A stretch of DNA of 8,523 nt from Sphingopyxis sp. (GCA_026125835.1 JAHCKJ010000082.1:1-8523), one strand, 5' to 3'; shown: positions 1 through 5,990, counted from the stretch's first letter. Numbers and translations: made by a program. Notes: generated by a model from the letters alone, not told the origin.

Positions 1-10
1 AAGGCCATGG

Positions 11-31
11 ATGCTGAAACAAGTTCAGCAT
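11..31. repeat. Short palindromic repeat, sphingomonad dispersed-element type
   Basis: Perfect 8-bp inverted repeat (ATGCTGAA at 11-18, TTCAGCAT at 24-31) around a 5-nt loop. From memory, a CTGAAACAAGTTCAG core of this kind recurs in intergenic DNA of sphingomonads, often followed by GACGA as here. Only one copy lies in this window, so the repeat status rests on general knowledge and not on what is visible. Confidence 0.5.
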
Positions 32-73
32 GACGAGGTTAAAGGTCCGCTCCCCACCCCATCACCGCCCAAA

Positions 74-110
74 CCCGGCCCGACGCCACCGGGGAGCGGC
101 GTGGGCCGGG
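74..110 (-). terminator. GC-rich hairpin downstream of the XRE-regulator operon
   Basis: CCCGGCCC (74-81) pairs with GGGCCGGG (103-110), and ACGCC (83-87) pairs with GGCGT (98-102). One base (82) is bulged, and the loop is 10 nt. The structure starts 18 nt past the stop codon of the minus-strand XRE gene. Only a short TTT follows on the minus strand, so it is a terminator-like structure and not a textbook intrinsic terminator. It could also serve a plus-strand gene ending to the left of the window. Confidence 0.4.
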
Positions 111-127
111 CCGCGCGGCCGCGCGTT

Positions 128-349
128 TCAATCCGCGTCGCCGTCCCACAGGAACACGGCCTCCAGCGGCTTGCCGAACACCTGCGCGACGCGGAACGCG
201 ACTTCCAGCGAGGGCGAGTATTTCCCCTGTTCGATCGCCGCGATCGTCTGCCGCGTCACGCCGACGCGATCGCCAAGATCGCCTTGCGTCATCTCGCCCG
301 CCAGAAAGCGCAGGGTGCGGATGTCGTTGGTGAACGGGAGTTTAGCCAT
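128..349 (-). CDS. Small XRE-family helix-turn-helix transcriptional regulator
   Basis: A 73-residue protein that is almost entirely one Cro/C1-type HTH domain. Residues 20-48 hold the signature: TQGDLGDRVGVT (helix 2 and turn), then RQTIAAIEQGKYSPSL (recognition helix and the following segment). Such minimal regulators, often called YozG-like, commonly sit beside small membrane proteins and are thought to control them. The start at 349 is chosen because residues encoded upstream in the same frame are low-complexity and Arg/Pro-rich, and because GGAG lies 8 nt before this ATG. The start ATG overlaps the stop of the upstream 46-residue gene (ATGGCTAA), which implies translational coupling. Autoregulation from the AT-rich region near 970-1011 is a reasonable inference. 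The true ligand or signal is not visible. Confidence 0.88.
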   Translation of the reverse strand: MAKLPFTNDIRTLRFLAGEMTQGDLGDRVGVTRQTIAAIEQGKYSPSLEVAFRVAQVFGKPLEAVFLWDGDAD

Positions 350-482
350 GGGCGTCGCTCCGCTGGTCAAGCGTGGGGGCGGCCAGCGGCACGAGCCCGG
401 CCAGCGGCCCGCGAAAATAATGGCTGGCAGCGAGCAGGATCGCGACCAGCGTCGCCCAGCCGATTTTTTCGACAAGTGACAT
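342..482 (-). CDS. 46-residue single-pass membrane protein, paralogue of the neighbour's N-terminus
   Basis: A short gene with a good ribosome binding site (GGAGA, 6 nt before the ATG at 482). The product starts MSLVEKIGWATLVAILLAA, giving one predicted membrane helix at about residues 8-24, then a Gly/Pro/Leu stretch and a short polar tail ending DQRSDAHG. The first 23 residues closely match the start of the 139-residue protein just upstream: both have MS-x2-EKI-x-W, a LLA stretch and a terminal YF. This looks like a partial duplication or a truncated paralogue. It ends inside the start of the XRE gene with an 8-nt overlap and begins 33 nt after the upstream stop. Function is unknown. The ribosome site, tight packing and paralogy argue that it is translated. 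Confidence 0.72.
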   Translation of the reverse strand: MSLVEKIGWATLVAILLAASHYFRGPLAGLVPLAAPTLDQRSDAHG

Positions 483-515
483 GAGCAGTCTCCGGAATCG
501 GGGTCAGGGCGTGGC

Positions 516-935
516 TCAGCTGCGCCGGTAAAGCCAGATCTGCGACCCGATCCGCAGCAGTTCGGACATCACCACCATCGCAAGCAGCAGGTTGAGCAGG
601 ATCGCGGGCGGGGCTTCGGCAAAGATCAGGCCGATCCCGGTCCAGGTGCCGACCCCCATCGGATAATCGGCGAGATGCGTGCCGTACCAGTGGATATTCC
701 GGTCGCGCTCGTCCTCGGCGATATGCACCTCGCCGCGGCCGAGGATCGCCATGATCGCGGTCGCCACCGTCATCACGACGATGATCCCGATCGTCAGCGG
801 GACCAGCATCCCGCCCGCCGCCCACAATGCCGCGGGCGACGCGGCATCGCGCCAGGGGAAAGCCAGGAAATACCAGCCGAACGCCAGCAGCATGGCGATG
901 AAGGCGACCCAGTGGATTTTTTCGCGAAACGACAT
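516..935 (-). CDS. Four-helix membrane protein with DERD motif (DUF2178-like), XRE-operon partner
   Basis: A 139-residue protein with about four predicted membrane helices, near residues 8-26, 41-64, 90-107 and 110-130. A polar loop after helix 2 carries HIAEDERDRNIHW. A DERD/DERE-type motif between helix pairs is typical of small membrane proteins of the DUF2178 kind, which often travel with tiny XRE regulators. The family name is a tentative match from motif and layout. GGAG lies 8 nt before the ATG at 935. It is the first gene of a three-gene minus-strand unit with the 46-residue protein and the XRE regulator. The biochemical role is unknown; such pairs are often discussed as membrane sensor or stress modules, but nothing here proves it. 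Confidence 0.8.
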   Translation of the reverse strand: MSFREKIHWVAFIAMLLAFGWYFLAFPWRDAASPAALWAAGGMLVPLTIGIIVVMTVATAIMAILGRGEVHIAEDERDRNIHWYGTHLADYPMGVGTWTGIGLIFAEAPPAILLNLLLAMVVMSELLRIGSQIWLYRRS

Positions 936-947
936 CTGTCGATCTCC

Positions 948-1011
948 ATGTCATATGATTCGAACTCTATGTCAGATATTTTTAACATTGAGTCAATCAG
1001 AAATAACATTG
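948..1011 (-). promoter_or_regulatory. AT-rich divergent control region with 21-bp-spaced repeats and a candidate promoter
   Basis: This stretch is strikingly AT-rich against GC-rich surroundings. TAACATTG occurs at 983-990 and 1004-1011, and ATGTCA at 948-953 and 969-974; both pairs are offset by 21 bp, two helical turns. On the minus strand TTGACT (996-991), a 17-nt spacer and GACATA (973-968) form a candidate promoter for the membrane-protein/XRE unit. The TAACATTG copies lie just upstream of, and just inside, that -35 element, as expected for a regulator-binding site. Autoregulation by the XRE protein is an inference. No convincing panB promoter is visible on the plus strand. Confidence 0.4.
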
Positions 1012-1061
1012 GGCGGCTTTGTCGCTTTCGCACCGCAGCATAAACGGCTAAGCCGCGCGCC

Positions 1062-1925
1062 ATGTCCACGACCCCGAAAACGCTCACCCTCGATACCTCC
1101 ACCAGCCGCGCCAATCCGACGCCGCAGCCGATGAAGCGGCTGACGGTGCCGCGGATCCGCCAGCGCAAGGGGGGCGAGCCGATCGTGATGCTGACCGCCT
1201 ACACCGTCCGCATGGCGCAGCTGCTCGATCCGCATTGCGACATGCTGCTGGTCGGTGATTCGCTGGCGCAGGTGATCTACGGCCTGCCGCACACGGTCGG
1301 GGTGACGATGGAGATGATGGCGCTGCACGGCGCCGCGGTGGTGCGCGGCAGTTATCACGCGGCGGTCATCGTCGACATGCCCTTTGGCAGCTATGAAGGA
1401 AGCCCCGAGCAGGCGTTCGACAATGCCGCGCGGCTGCTGAAGGAAACCGGCGCGGCGGCGGTGAAGGTCGAGGGCGGCAAGGTATTGGCGCCGACGATCG
1501 AATTCCTGACCCAGCGCGGCATCCCGGTAATGGGCCATGTCGGGCTGACCCCGCAGGCGGTGAATATCCTCGGCGGTTAGGGCGTGCGCGGCAAGAGCGA
1601 GGAGGAGGCGCGCTCGATCGTCGAGGATGCGGTGGCGGTGGCGCAGGCCGGCGCCTTTTCGATTGTCATCGAGGGCGTGCTCGAATCGATCGCGATCGAG
1701 ATCACCGAGAAGGTCGCCTGTCCGACGATCGGCATCGGTGCGTCGGCGCGCTGCGACGGGCAGGTGCTGGTCACCGACGATATGCTGGGCATGTTCGAGC
1801 GCGTCCCCAAGTTCGTTAAAAAATACGAGGATATGGCAGGGGTCGTCAGCGGCGCGGTCCAGAATTATGCGAACGAAGTCAGGTTGCGTTCATTCCCGAC
1901 CGAGGATCAGACCTACGCCGGTTGA
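1062..1925 (+). pseudogene. panB: 3-methyl-2-oxobutanoate hydroxymethyltransferase, interrupted by in-frame TAG
   Basis: PanB makes ketopantoate from 2-oxoisovalerate and methylenetetrahydrofolate, the first committed step of pantothenate and CoA synthesis. The frame would encode 287 residues, normal for the family, but codon 173 (1578-1580) is TAG. Family residues are in place: Asp66 (LLVGDSL), Asp105 (VDMPFGSY) and Glu137 (VKVEGG) for metal and substrate, and Glu204 (VIEGV), matching the catalytic base of E. coli PanB. The stop follows VNILGG and precedes GVRGKS; in E. coli the equivalent text is GGYKVQGR, so a Tyr codon became amber by one base. The upstream fragment alone (172 residues) would lack Glu204 and the C-terminal third. 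There is no frameshift and coding quality is unchanged after the stop, so a sequencing error, a very recent mutation or suppression are all possible. The start at 1062 has no clear ribosome site. A terminator follows. Confidence 0.9.
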
Positions 1926-1947
1926 TGCGATCGATCCGCGAAAGGCG

Positions 1948-1974
1948 ACGCCGAGTGAATCGCTTGGCGTTTTT
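1948..1974 (+). terminator. Intrinsic terminator after panB
   Basis: A 10-bp stem (1948-1957 with 1961-1970, including two G:U pairs) closed by an AAT loop and followed by a T-run at 1970-1974. It begins 22 nt after the panB stop. It separates panB from the yfgM-bamB-der cluster, which therefore needs its own promoter between about 1975 and 2043. I could not identify that promoter with confidence. Confidence 0.75.
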
Positions 1975-2043
1975 CCGCACCGTCGCTAAGGAAGCCGCGG
2001 CGGGCTGTTGGCCCGACGCCATGACTGTTTGATGGAGGTTTGA

Positions 2044-2847
2044 TTGGCCCTGCGCCCCACCAACGACGCCGCGCTGTTGCAGGAAGTCGATGAAGCCGTC
2101 CGCAAGGACCGGCTCGATACGATCATGCAACGCTATGGCCGGTGGATTATCGGCGGCGTGCTGGCCGCGGTGCTGGCGTTTGGGGGCTATCTTTACTGGG
2201 GCCATCACCAGGAAACGGTACGCGGCGAGCGCGCGGAGGAACTGATCGCGGCGTTTGGAAAACTGGCAGGCAGCCAGCCCGCGGCCGCAAATGGCGAATT
2301 GCAAAAACTCGCCGCGGGCAGCGAGCCGGCGTATCGCGCCGTGGCCGTGATGCAGCAGGCGAATATCAAGGCGCAGAATGGCGATCTGAAGGGTGCGGCG
2401 GCGCTGATGGCCGGCATCGCGGCGGACAATAAAATCGACCGGGCGCTGCGTGACCTGGCGCTGATCCGGCAGACCGCATTCGAATATGACAGCCTGAAAC
2501 CCGAGGCGGTAATCGCGCGCATGAAGCCGCTGGTCGATGCCACGGATCCGGTGTCGAGCTGGTTTGCCAGCGCTGCCGAACTGTCGGCCACCGCGCATTA
2601 CCAGCTTGGCCAATATGACCAGGCCGGGGCGCTGTACGGCCGTATCGCCAAACTGCCGGGCGTCCCCAAGTCGCTGCAGTCACGGTCGGTGCAGATGGCG
2701 GGGATGCTGGGCGTCGATGCCGTCGACGACCGGGCCGCCGCCAGCGCGGGTGCGGAAACCAAAACGGCGGCGCCGGGCGCCGCGGACCAGAAAGGCAATG
2801 CCGCGCAGGGCGCAGCGGCAGCCGCCAAAACCGAGGAAGCCAATTAA
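2044..2847 (+). CDS. YfgM-like TPR_21 inner-membrane protein (ancillary translocon / periplasmic chaperone partner)
   Basis: A 267-residue protein with a cytosolic N-terminus, one membrane helix at about residues 33-52 (WIIGGVLAAVLAFGGYLYW) and a periplasmic helical repeat domain to about residue 228. The last 40 residues are an Ala-rich low-complexity tail. This is the architecture of the TPR_21 family, whose E. coli member YfgM (206 residues) associates with SecYEG and periplasmic chaperones. Position directly before bamB and der reproduces the E. coli order and supports the call. The start is TTG at 2044: GGAGG lies 5 nt upstream, the nearby ATG at 2033 runs into a stop at once, and the protein begins ALRPTNDAALLQEVDE as a plausible N-terminus. 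It ends one base before bamB. The alanine-rich tail is longer than in E. coli and its role is unknown. Confidence 0.85.
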   Translation: MALRPTNDAALLQEVDEAVRKDRLDTIMQRYGRWIIGGVLAAVLAFGGYLYWGHHQETVRGERAEELIAAFGKLAGSQPAAANGELQKLAAGSEPAYRAVAVMQQANIKAQNGDLKGAAALMAGIAADNKIDRALRDLALIRQTAFEYDSLKPEAVIARMKPLVDATDPVSSWFASAAELSATAHYQLGQYDQAGALYGRIAKLPGVPKSLQSRSVQMAGMLGVDAVDDRAAASAGAETKTAAPGAADQKGNAAQGAAAAAKTEEAN

Positions 2848-2848
2848 T

Positions 2849-4183
2849 ATGCGGAAGACGCGTTTGGGAATCTATGCAGCGCTGCTGGCGCTGCCGCTCG
2901 CCGGTTGTGGCGCGTTCAAGGGTGACGGCGGACCCAAGACGCCGACCGTCGGCGAGCGCGTGTCGATCCTGTCGAACGACAGCAGCGTTAAGGTCGATCC
3001 AGCCACCGCTGCCATCGCCGTGGTTTTGCCCGAACCGGCGGTGAATGCGGCCTGGCCGCAGTCGGGCGGCAACGCGTCGAAATCGATGGGGCACCCCGCG
3101 CTCGGCGCGACGCGCAGCCGCTTGTGGCAAGCCAATATCGCGGGCAGCACGAACAAGCAGCGGCTTGCCGCCGCGCCGGTCGTGGCCGACAACCGCCTGT
3201 TCGCGGTCGACACCGATGCGGTGGTCACCGCCTTTGCCGCCGACACCGGAGCGCGGCTGTGGAGCACCGCCATCGGCAGCCCCGGCAAGGAGTTTCGCAA
3301 CTCGCTGTTCGGCGGCGGCGCCGGGGTGGACGGCAATGTCGTTTACGCGACGAGCGGCGTCGGCGATGTCGCGGCATTGAACGCCGCCGACGGGTCGGTC
3401 ATCTGGAAGGTGAAGCCGGGCGGTCCGCTGCGCGGTGCGCCGACGATTGCCTTTGGCGGTGTCTATGTCATCAGCCAGGACAATCAGATCATCGCCCTCA
3501 ACGCGGCCAACGGCGCCGTACTGTGGCAGGCGACCGCGTCGCTCGAACCCGGCAGCGTTTTCGGCGCCGCGTCGCCCGCGGCCGGGCAGGGCACGATCGT
3601 CGCCGGCTTCTCGTCGGGCGAGGTCCAGGCCTATCGTTACGAAAACGGCCGCGACCTGTGGGAAGACGCGCTGGCGCGCACCTCGATGGCGCTGTCGGTG
3701 TCGACGCTGACCGATGTCGACGCCGATCCGGTCATCGACAACGGCCGCGTGTTCGCGCTGGGACAGGGCGGCCGCATGGCCAGCTATGAACTGCTCACCG
3801 GCCAGCGGACATGGGAAATTTCGATCGCCGGTATTTCGACTCCCTATGTGATCGGCCAATGGGTCTATGCGATGACCGACGACGGCAAACTGCTGTGCGT
3901 CGCGCGCAACACCGGCAAGGTGCGCTGGATCCAGCAACTGGCGCGGTACCGGGTCGAAACCGAAAAGAAGAAAAAGGATCCGATCCGCTGGACCGGGCCG
4001 ATTCTGGCCGGCGGCCGCCTGATCGCGGTCAACAGCGAAGGCACGCTGGCCGAATTTTCGCCGACCGACGGCACGCTGCTGGCGTCGACCGAATTCAAAT
4101 CGTCGCTGTCGCAGCCGCCGGTGGTGGCGAACAATGTGCTGTATATATTGGCCGACGACGGCCAGATCACGGCCTGGCGCTGA
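2849..4183 (+). CDS. bamB: Outer membrane protein assembly factor BamB (lipoprotein, beta-propeller)
   Basis: A 444-residue lipoprotein subunit of the BAM complex, which folds beta-barrel proteins into the outer membrane. Residues 1-19 form a signal peptide with lipobox PLAGC, and Cys20 is the lipidated residue. Residues from about 65 to the end are a PQQ-type eight-bladed propeller, seen as repeated blade motifs such as VTAFAADTGARLWS, VAALNAADGSVIWK, IIALNAANGAVLWQ and LLCVARNTGKVRW. A Lys-rich insertion (TEKKKKDPIRW, about residues 371-381) and a longer N-terminal linker account for the length over E. coli BamB (392), and I recall such insertions in alphaproteobacterial homologues. The start at 2849 is fixed by the signal peptide; upstream in-frame codons overlap the preceding gene in another frame. 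It follows the yfgM-like gene by one base (TAATATG), so the two are co-transcribed. GAGGAA about 10 nt upstream can serve as ribosome site. Confidence 0.95.
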   Translation: MRKTRLGIYAALLALPLAGCGAFKGDGGPKTPTVGERVSILSNDSSVKVDPATAAIAVVLPEPAVNAAWPQSGGNASKSMGHPALGATRSRLWQANIAGSTNKQRLAAAPVVADNRLFAVDTDAVVTAFAADTGARLWSTAIGSPGKEFRNSLFGGGAGVDGNVVYATSGVGDVAALNAADGSVIWKVKPGGPLRGAPTIAFGGVYVISQDNQIIALNAANGAVLWQATASLEPGSVFGAASPAAGQGTIVAGFSSGEVQAYRYENGRDLWEDALARTSMALSVSTLTDVDADPVIDNGRVFALGQGGRMASYELLTGQRTWEISIAGISTPYVIGQWVYAMTDDGKLLCVARNTGKVRWIQQLARYRVETEKKKKDPIRWTGPILAGGRLIAVNSEGTLAEFSPTDGTLLASTEFKSSLSQPPVVANNVLYILADDGQITAWR

Positions 4184-4184
4184 C

Positions 4185-4218
4185 CGATAAATAGGGGGCT
4201 TCGCCTCCCTATTTATCG
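4185..4218 (+). other. Hairpin 1 of the bamB-der spacer
   Basis: Perfect 12-bp arms (CGATAAATAGGG at 4185-4196, CCCTATTTATCG at 4207-4218) with an inner GGC-TTC-GCC mini-stem. It starts two bases after the bamB stop. There is no T-run after it, so classical intrinsic termination is unlikely. It may instead stabilise the bamB 3' end or be part of a small mobile repeat. Confidence 0.75.
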
Positions 4219-4252
4219 AGCGACCGGCTGGCGACCTGAGACCGCCGCAAAT

Positions 4253-4275
4253 TAAATAGGGACTGTCCCTATTTA
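4253..4275 (+). other. Hairpin 2 of the bamB-der spacer, next to the der ribosome site
   Basis: An 11-bp perfect palindrome (left arm 4253-4263, central T at 4264, right arm 4265-4275) with core AGGGACTGTCCCT. It ends 3 nt before the der ribosome binding sequence (AAGGA at 4279-4283). With hairpin 1 it shares CCCTATTTATCGA (4207-4219 and 4267-4279), so the left arm of hairpin 1 can also pair perfectly with 4267-4278. Confidence 0.75.
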
Positions 4276-4290
4276 TCGAAGGAAATACAG

Positions 4291-5679
4291 ATGTCGCGAT
4301 CAGCGACGATCGCCATTGTCGGGCGCCCCAATGTGGGCAAGTCGACGCTGTTCAACCGGCTGGTCGGCAAGCGCCTGGCGCTTGTCGACGACCAGCCGGG
4401 GGTGACGCGCGACCGCCGCGAGGGTGATGCCGAACTGCTCGGGCTGAAATTCACGATCGTCGATACCGCAGGGTTCGAGGATCAGGACGCGGCGACGCTG
4501 CCCGGCCGGATGCGCGTCCAGACCGAAAAGGCGGTGCGCGAGGCCGACGCCGCGCTGTTCATGATCGACGGCCGCGTCGGGGTCACCCCGCTCGACGAGG
4601 AAATCGCGCGCTGGCTGCGCAGCGAGGACACGCCGATCATCCTGCTGGTCAACAAGGCGGAGGGGAAGCAGGGCGAAAACGGCCTGATGGAAAGCTATTC
4701 GCTGGGCTTCGACAATCCGATCGCGCTGAGCGCCGAACATGGCGAGGGTGTCGTCGACCTGTTCGACGCGCTGCGCCCGATCGTCGAGGCGCATGACGCC
4801 GCCGAGGCTGAAGCCACGCCGCTGCTCACCGAAGGCGATGAAGACGACGACGCGCCGCTCGGCCCCATGAAGCTGGCGATCGTCGGCCGCCCCAATGCGG
4901 GCAAATCGACGCTGATCAACCGCATGATCGGCGAGGACCGGTTGATTACCGGTCCCGAAGCCGGAATCACGCGCGATTCGATCCGCGTCGACTGGCAATG
5001 GGAAAAGGACGGCGAGGTCCACGAGATCCAGTTGTTCGACACCGCCGGGATGCGCAAGCGGGCGAAGGTGCAGGAAAAGCTGGAAAAGCTGTCGGTCGCC
5101 GACGCGCTCCACGCGGTCGATTTTGCCGAGGTCGTTGTGCTGCTGCTCGATGCGACCAAAGGGCTGGAGGCGCAGGACCTGCGCATCGCCGACCGGGTGC
5201 TGCAGGAAGGCCGCGCGCTGATTGTCGCGCTCAACAAATGGGATGTGGCAGAGGAGGCTTCATCGCTGTTCAACGGCGTCCGCAATGCGCTCGACGACGG
5301 GCTGAGCCAGGTGAAGGGCGTCCCGGTGCTTACCGTGTCGGGTGCGACGGGGAAGGGCATCGACACGCTGGTCCGCGTCGCGTTCGAACAGCGCGCGATC
5401 TGGTCGGGCCGCGTTTCGACCGCAAAGCTCAACCGCTGGTTCGAGGGCGCGGTCGATGCCAACCCGCCGCCGGCGCCCGGCGGCAAGCGGATCAAGCTGC
5501 GCTATATCACCCAGGCGCGCACGCGGCCGCCGACCTTTGTCGTCTTTGGTACCCGTACCGACGCCTTGCCGGGCAGCTATACCCGCTATCTGGTCAACGG
5601 GATGCGCAAGGAACTGGGGTTTCAGGGCGTGCCGGTGCGGCTCAATTTCCGCAATTCGCGCAATCCCTATGATGAATGA
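4291..5679 (+). CDS. der: Ribosome biogenesis GTPase Der (EngA)
   Basis: A 462-residue essential GTPase of 50S subunit assembly, with tandem G domains, a family hallmark. Domain 1: GRPNVGKST at 11-19, DTAG at 58-61, NKAE at 121-124, SAEHGEG at 147-153. An acidic linker (EGDEDDDAP, 181-189) follows. Domain 2: GRPNAGKST at 199-207, DTAG at 250-253, NKWD at 315-318. The C-terminal KH-like domain spans about 370-456 (KRIKLRYITQARTRPPTFVVF). The first-domain NKAE in place of NKxD has, as I recall, counterparts in Der proteins from other bacteria. AAGGA 7 nt before the ATG sets the start. It lies 107 nt after bamB across two hairpins and overlaps the sulfurtransferase gene at its 3' end. The bamB-der neighbourhood is conserved with gammaproteobacteria. 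Confidence 0.97.
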   Translation: MSRSATIAIVGRPNVGKSTLFNRLVGKRLALVDDQPGVTRDRREGDAELLGLKFTIVDTAGFEDQDAATLPGRMRVQTEKAVREADAALFMIDGRVGVTPLDEEIARWLRSEDTPIILLVNKAEGKQGENGLMESYSLGFDNPIALSAEHGEGVVDLFDALRPIVEAHDAAEAEATPLLTEGDEDDDAPLGPMKLAIVGRPNAGKSTLINRMIGEDRLITGPEAGITRDSIRVDWQWEKDGEVHEIQLFDTAGMRKRAKVQEKLEKLSVADALHAVDFAEVVVLLLDATKGLEAQDLRIADRVLQEGRALIVALNKWDVAEEASSLFNGVRNALDDGLSQVKGVPVLTVSGATGKGIDTLVRVAFEQRAIWSGRVSTAKLNRWFEGAVDANPPPAPGGKRIKLRYITQARTRPPTFVVFGTRTDALPGSYTRYLVNGMRKELGFQGVPVRLNFRNSRNPYDE

Positions 5680-5899
5680 ACGGCCGGCGACGGTCGTCGA
5701 CGCGCGCGGGATGCGCTGCCCCTGGCCCGCGCTGCGGCTGGCGCGGGCGATGCGCGATGTGCCCGAGGTGCTGCTGATCGCCGACGATCCGAACGCGGCG
5801 CGCGAAGTCGCTGCGCTTGCCGCCGAGCATGGCTGGGCGGTGACACCCGAAAGCGGCGGCGAAGGCGACGGGGCGGAGTGCTGGCGCGTCCGCCGCTGA
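5669..5899 (+). CDS. TusA-like sulfurtransferase (SirA/YeeD family)
   Basis: A 76-residue protein (75 if the second ATG at 5672 is used). It starts with a beta strand then DARGMRCPWPALRLARAM: the CPxP motif, with Cys16 counted from the second Met, is the TusA-family persulfide-carrying cysteine. The following ADDPNAAREVAALAAEHGWAV matches the ADDP-helix segment of the family. TusA-like proteins relay sulfur from cysteine desulfurases to tRNA thiolation or other sulfur acceptors; which pathway applies here is not visible. The start overlaps the end of der by 8-11 nt (ATGATGAATGA), there is no separate ribosome site, and translation is probably coupled to der. A second cysteine (Cys70) lies near the C-terminus. 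I avoid the symbol tusA because paralogues are common. Confidence 0.85.
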   Translation: MMNERPATVVDARGMRCPWPALRLARAMRDVPEVLLIADDPNAAREVAALAAEHGWAVTPESGGEGDGAECWRVRR

Positions 5900-5935
5900 T
5901 CCAAAATGGGGCGGTTCGGCGGGCAGGCGCCGATC

Positions 5936-5952
5936 GCCGTAACGGCTTTTTT
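5936..5952 (+). terminator. Short hairpin plus T-run after the sulfurtransferase gene
   Basis: GCCG (5936-5939), loop TAA, CGGC (5943-5946), then six T (5947-5952). The stem is only 4 bp, so termination may be partial. It is the natural end of the yfgM-bamB-der-sulfurtransferase unit. Confidence 0.45.
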
Positions 5953-5970
5953 ACCCAAATGGGGCATGGG

Positions 5971-5990
5971 TCGGTCGGGACCACGACCGA
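5971..5990. promoter_or_regulatory. Inverted repeat upstream of the Hpt gene
   Basis: TCGGTCG (5971-5977) and CGACCGA (5984-5990) are perfect 7-bp arms around GGACCA. The repeat is centred about 35 nt before the TTG start. It could be an operator or a leader hairpin; nothing in the window chooses between these. Confidence 0.3.

Larger units (their letters stand above)
4185..4278. repeat. 94-bp paired-hairpin element bounded by 12-bp inverted repeats (REP/BIME- or MITE-like candidate)
   Basis: The outer ends CGATAAATAGGG (4185-4196) and CCCTATTTATCG (4267-4278) are exact reverse complements, with two internal hairpins and a 34-nt linker between them. This resembles paired REP elements or a very small non-autonomous element. 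No target-site duplication is seen at the borders. Whether it is dispersed in the genome cannot be known from one copy. Confidence 0.4.

Noticed and set aside
350..475. N-terminal extension of the XRE regulator up to an ATG at 475
   Set aside because: The added 42 residues are Arg/Trp/Pro-rich and out of frame with the better-supported 46-residue membrane gene; the ATG at 349 has its own ribosome site and fits family length.
1578..1580. Programmed recoding of the panB TAG as pyrrolysine
   Set aside because: The family has an ordinary tyrosine here, no special residue is needed, and no recoding signal or Pyl machinery is visible. A mutation or base error is simpler.
2001..2015. CGGGC/GCCCG hairpin before the YfgM-like gene as a riboswitch or attenuator
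   Set aside because: It is only a 5-bp stem in GC-rich DNA with no T-run and no recognisable aptamer, so chance is likely.
2366..3937. Long 523-codon open frame on the minus strand opposite bamB and the end of the yfgM-like gene
   Set aside because: It mirrors a high-GC coding region, its product is Arg/His-rich without any recognisable domain, and the opposite strand holds clear BamB.
4185..4218. Hairpin 1 as a strong intrinsic terminator of bamB
   Set aside because: There is no T-run after the stem, and der follows closely with no evident promoter of its own, so readthrough is more likely.
3865..5495. Minus-strand frames opposite bamB and der
   Set aside because: They are shadow frames produced by GC-biased codons; der and bamB on the plus strand have full domain sets and ribosome sites.
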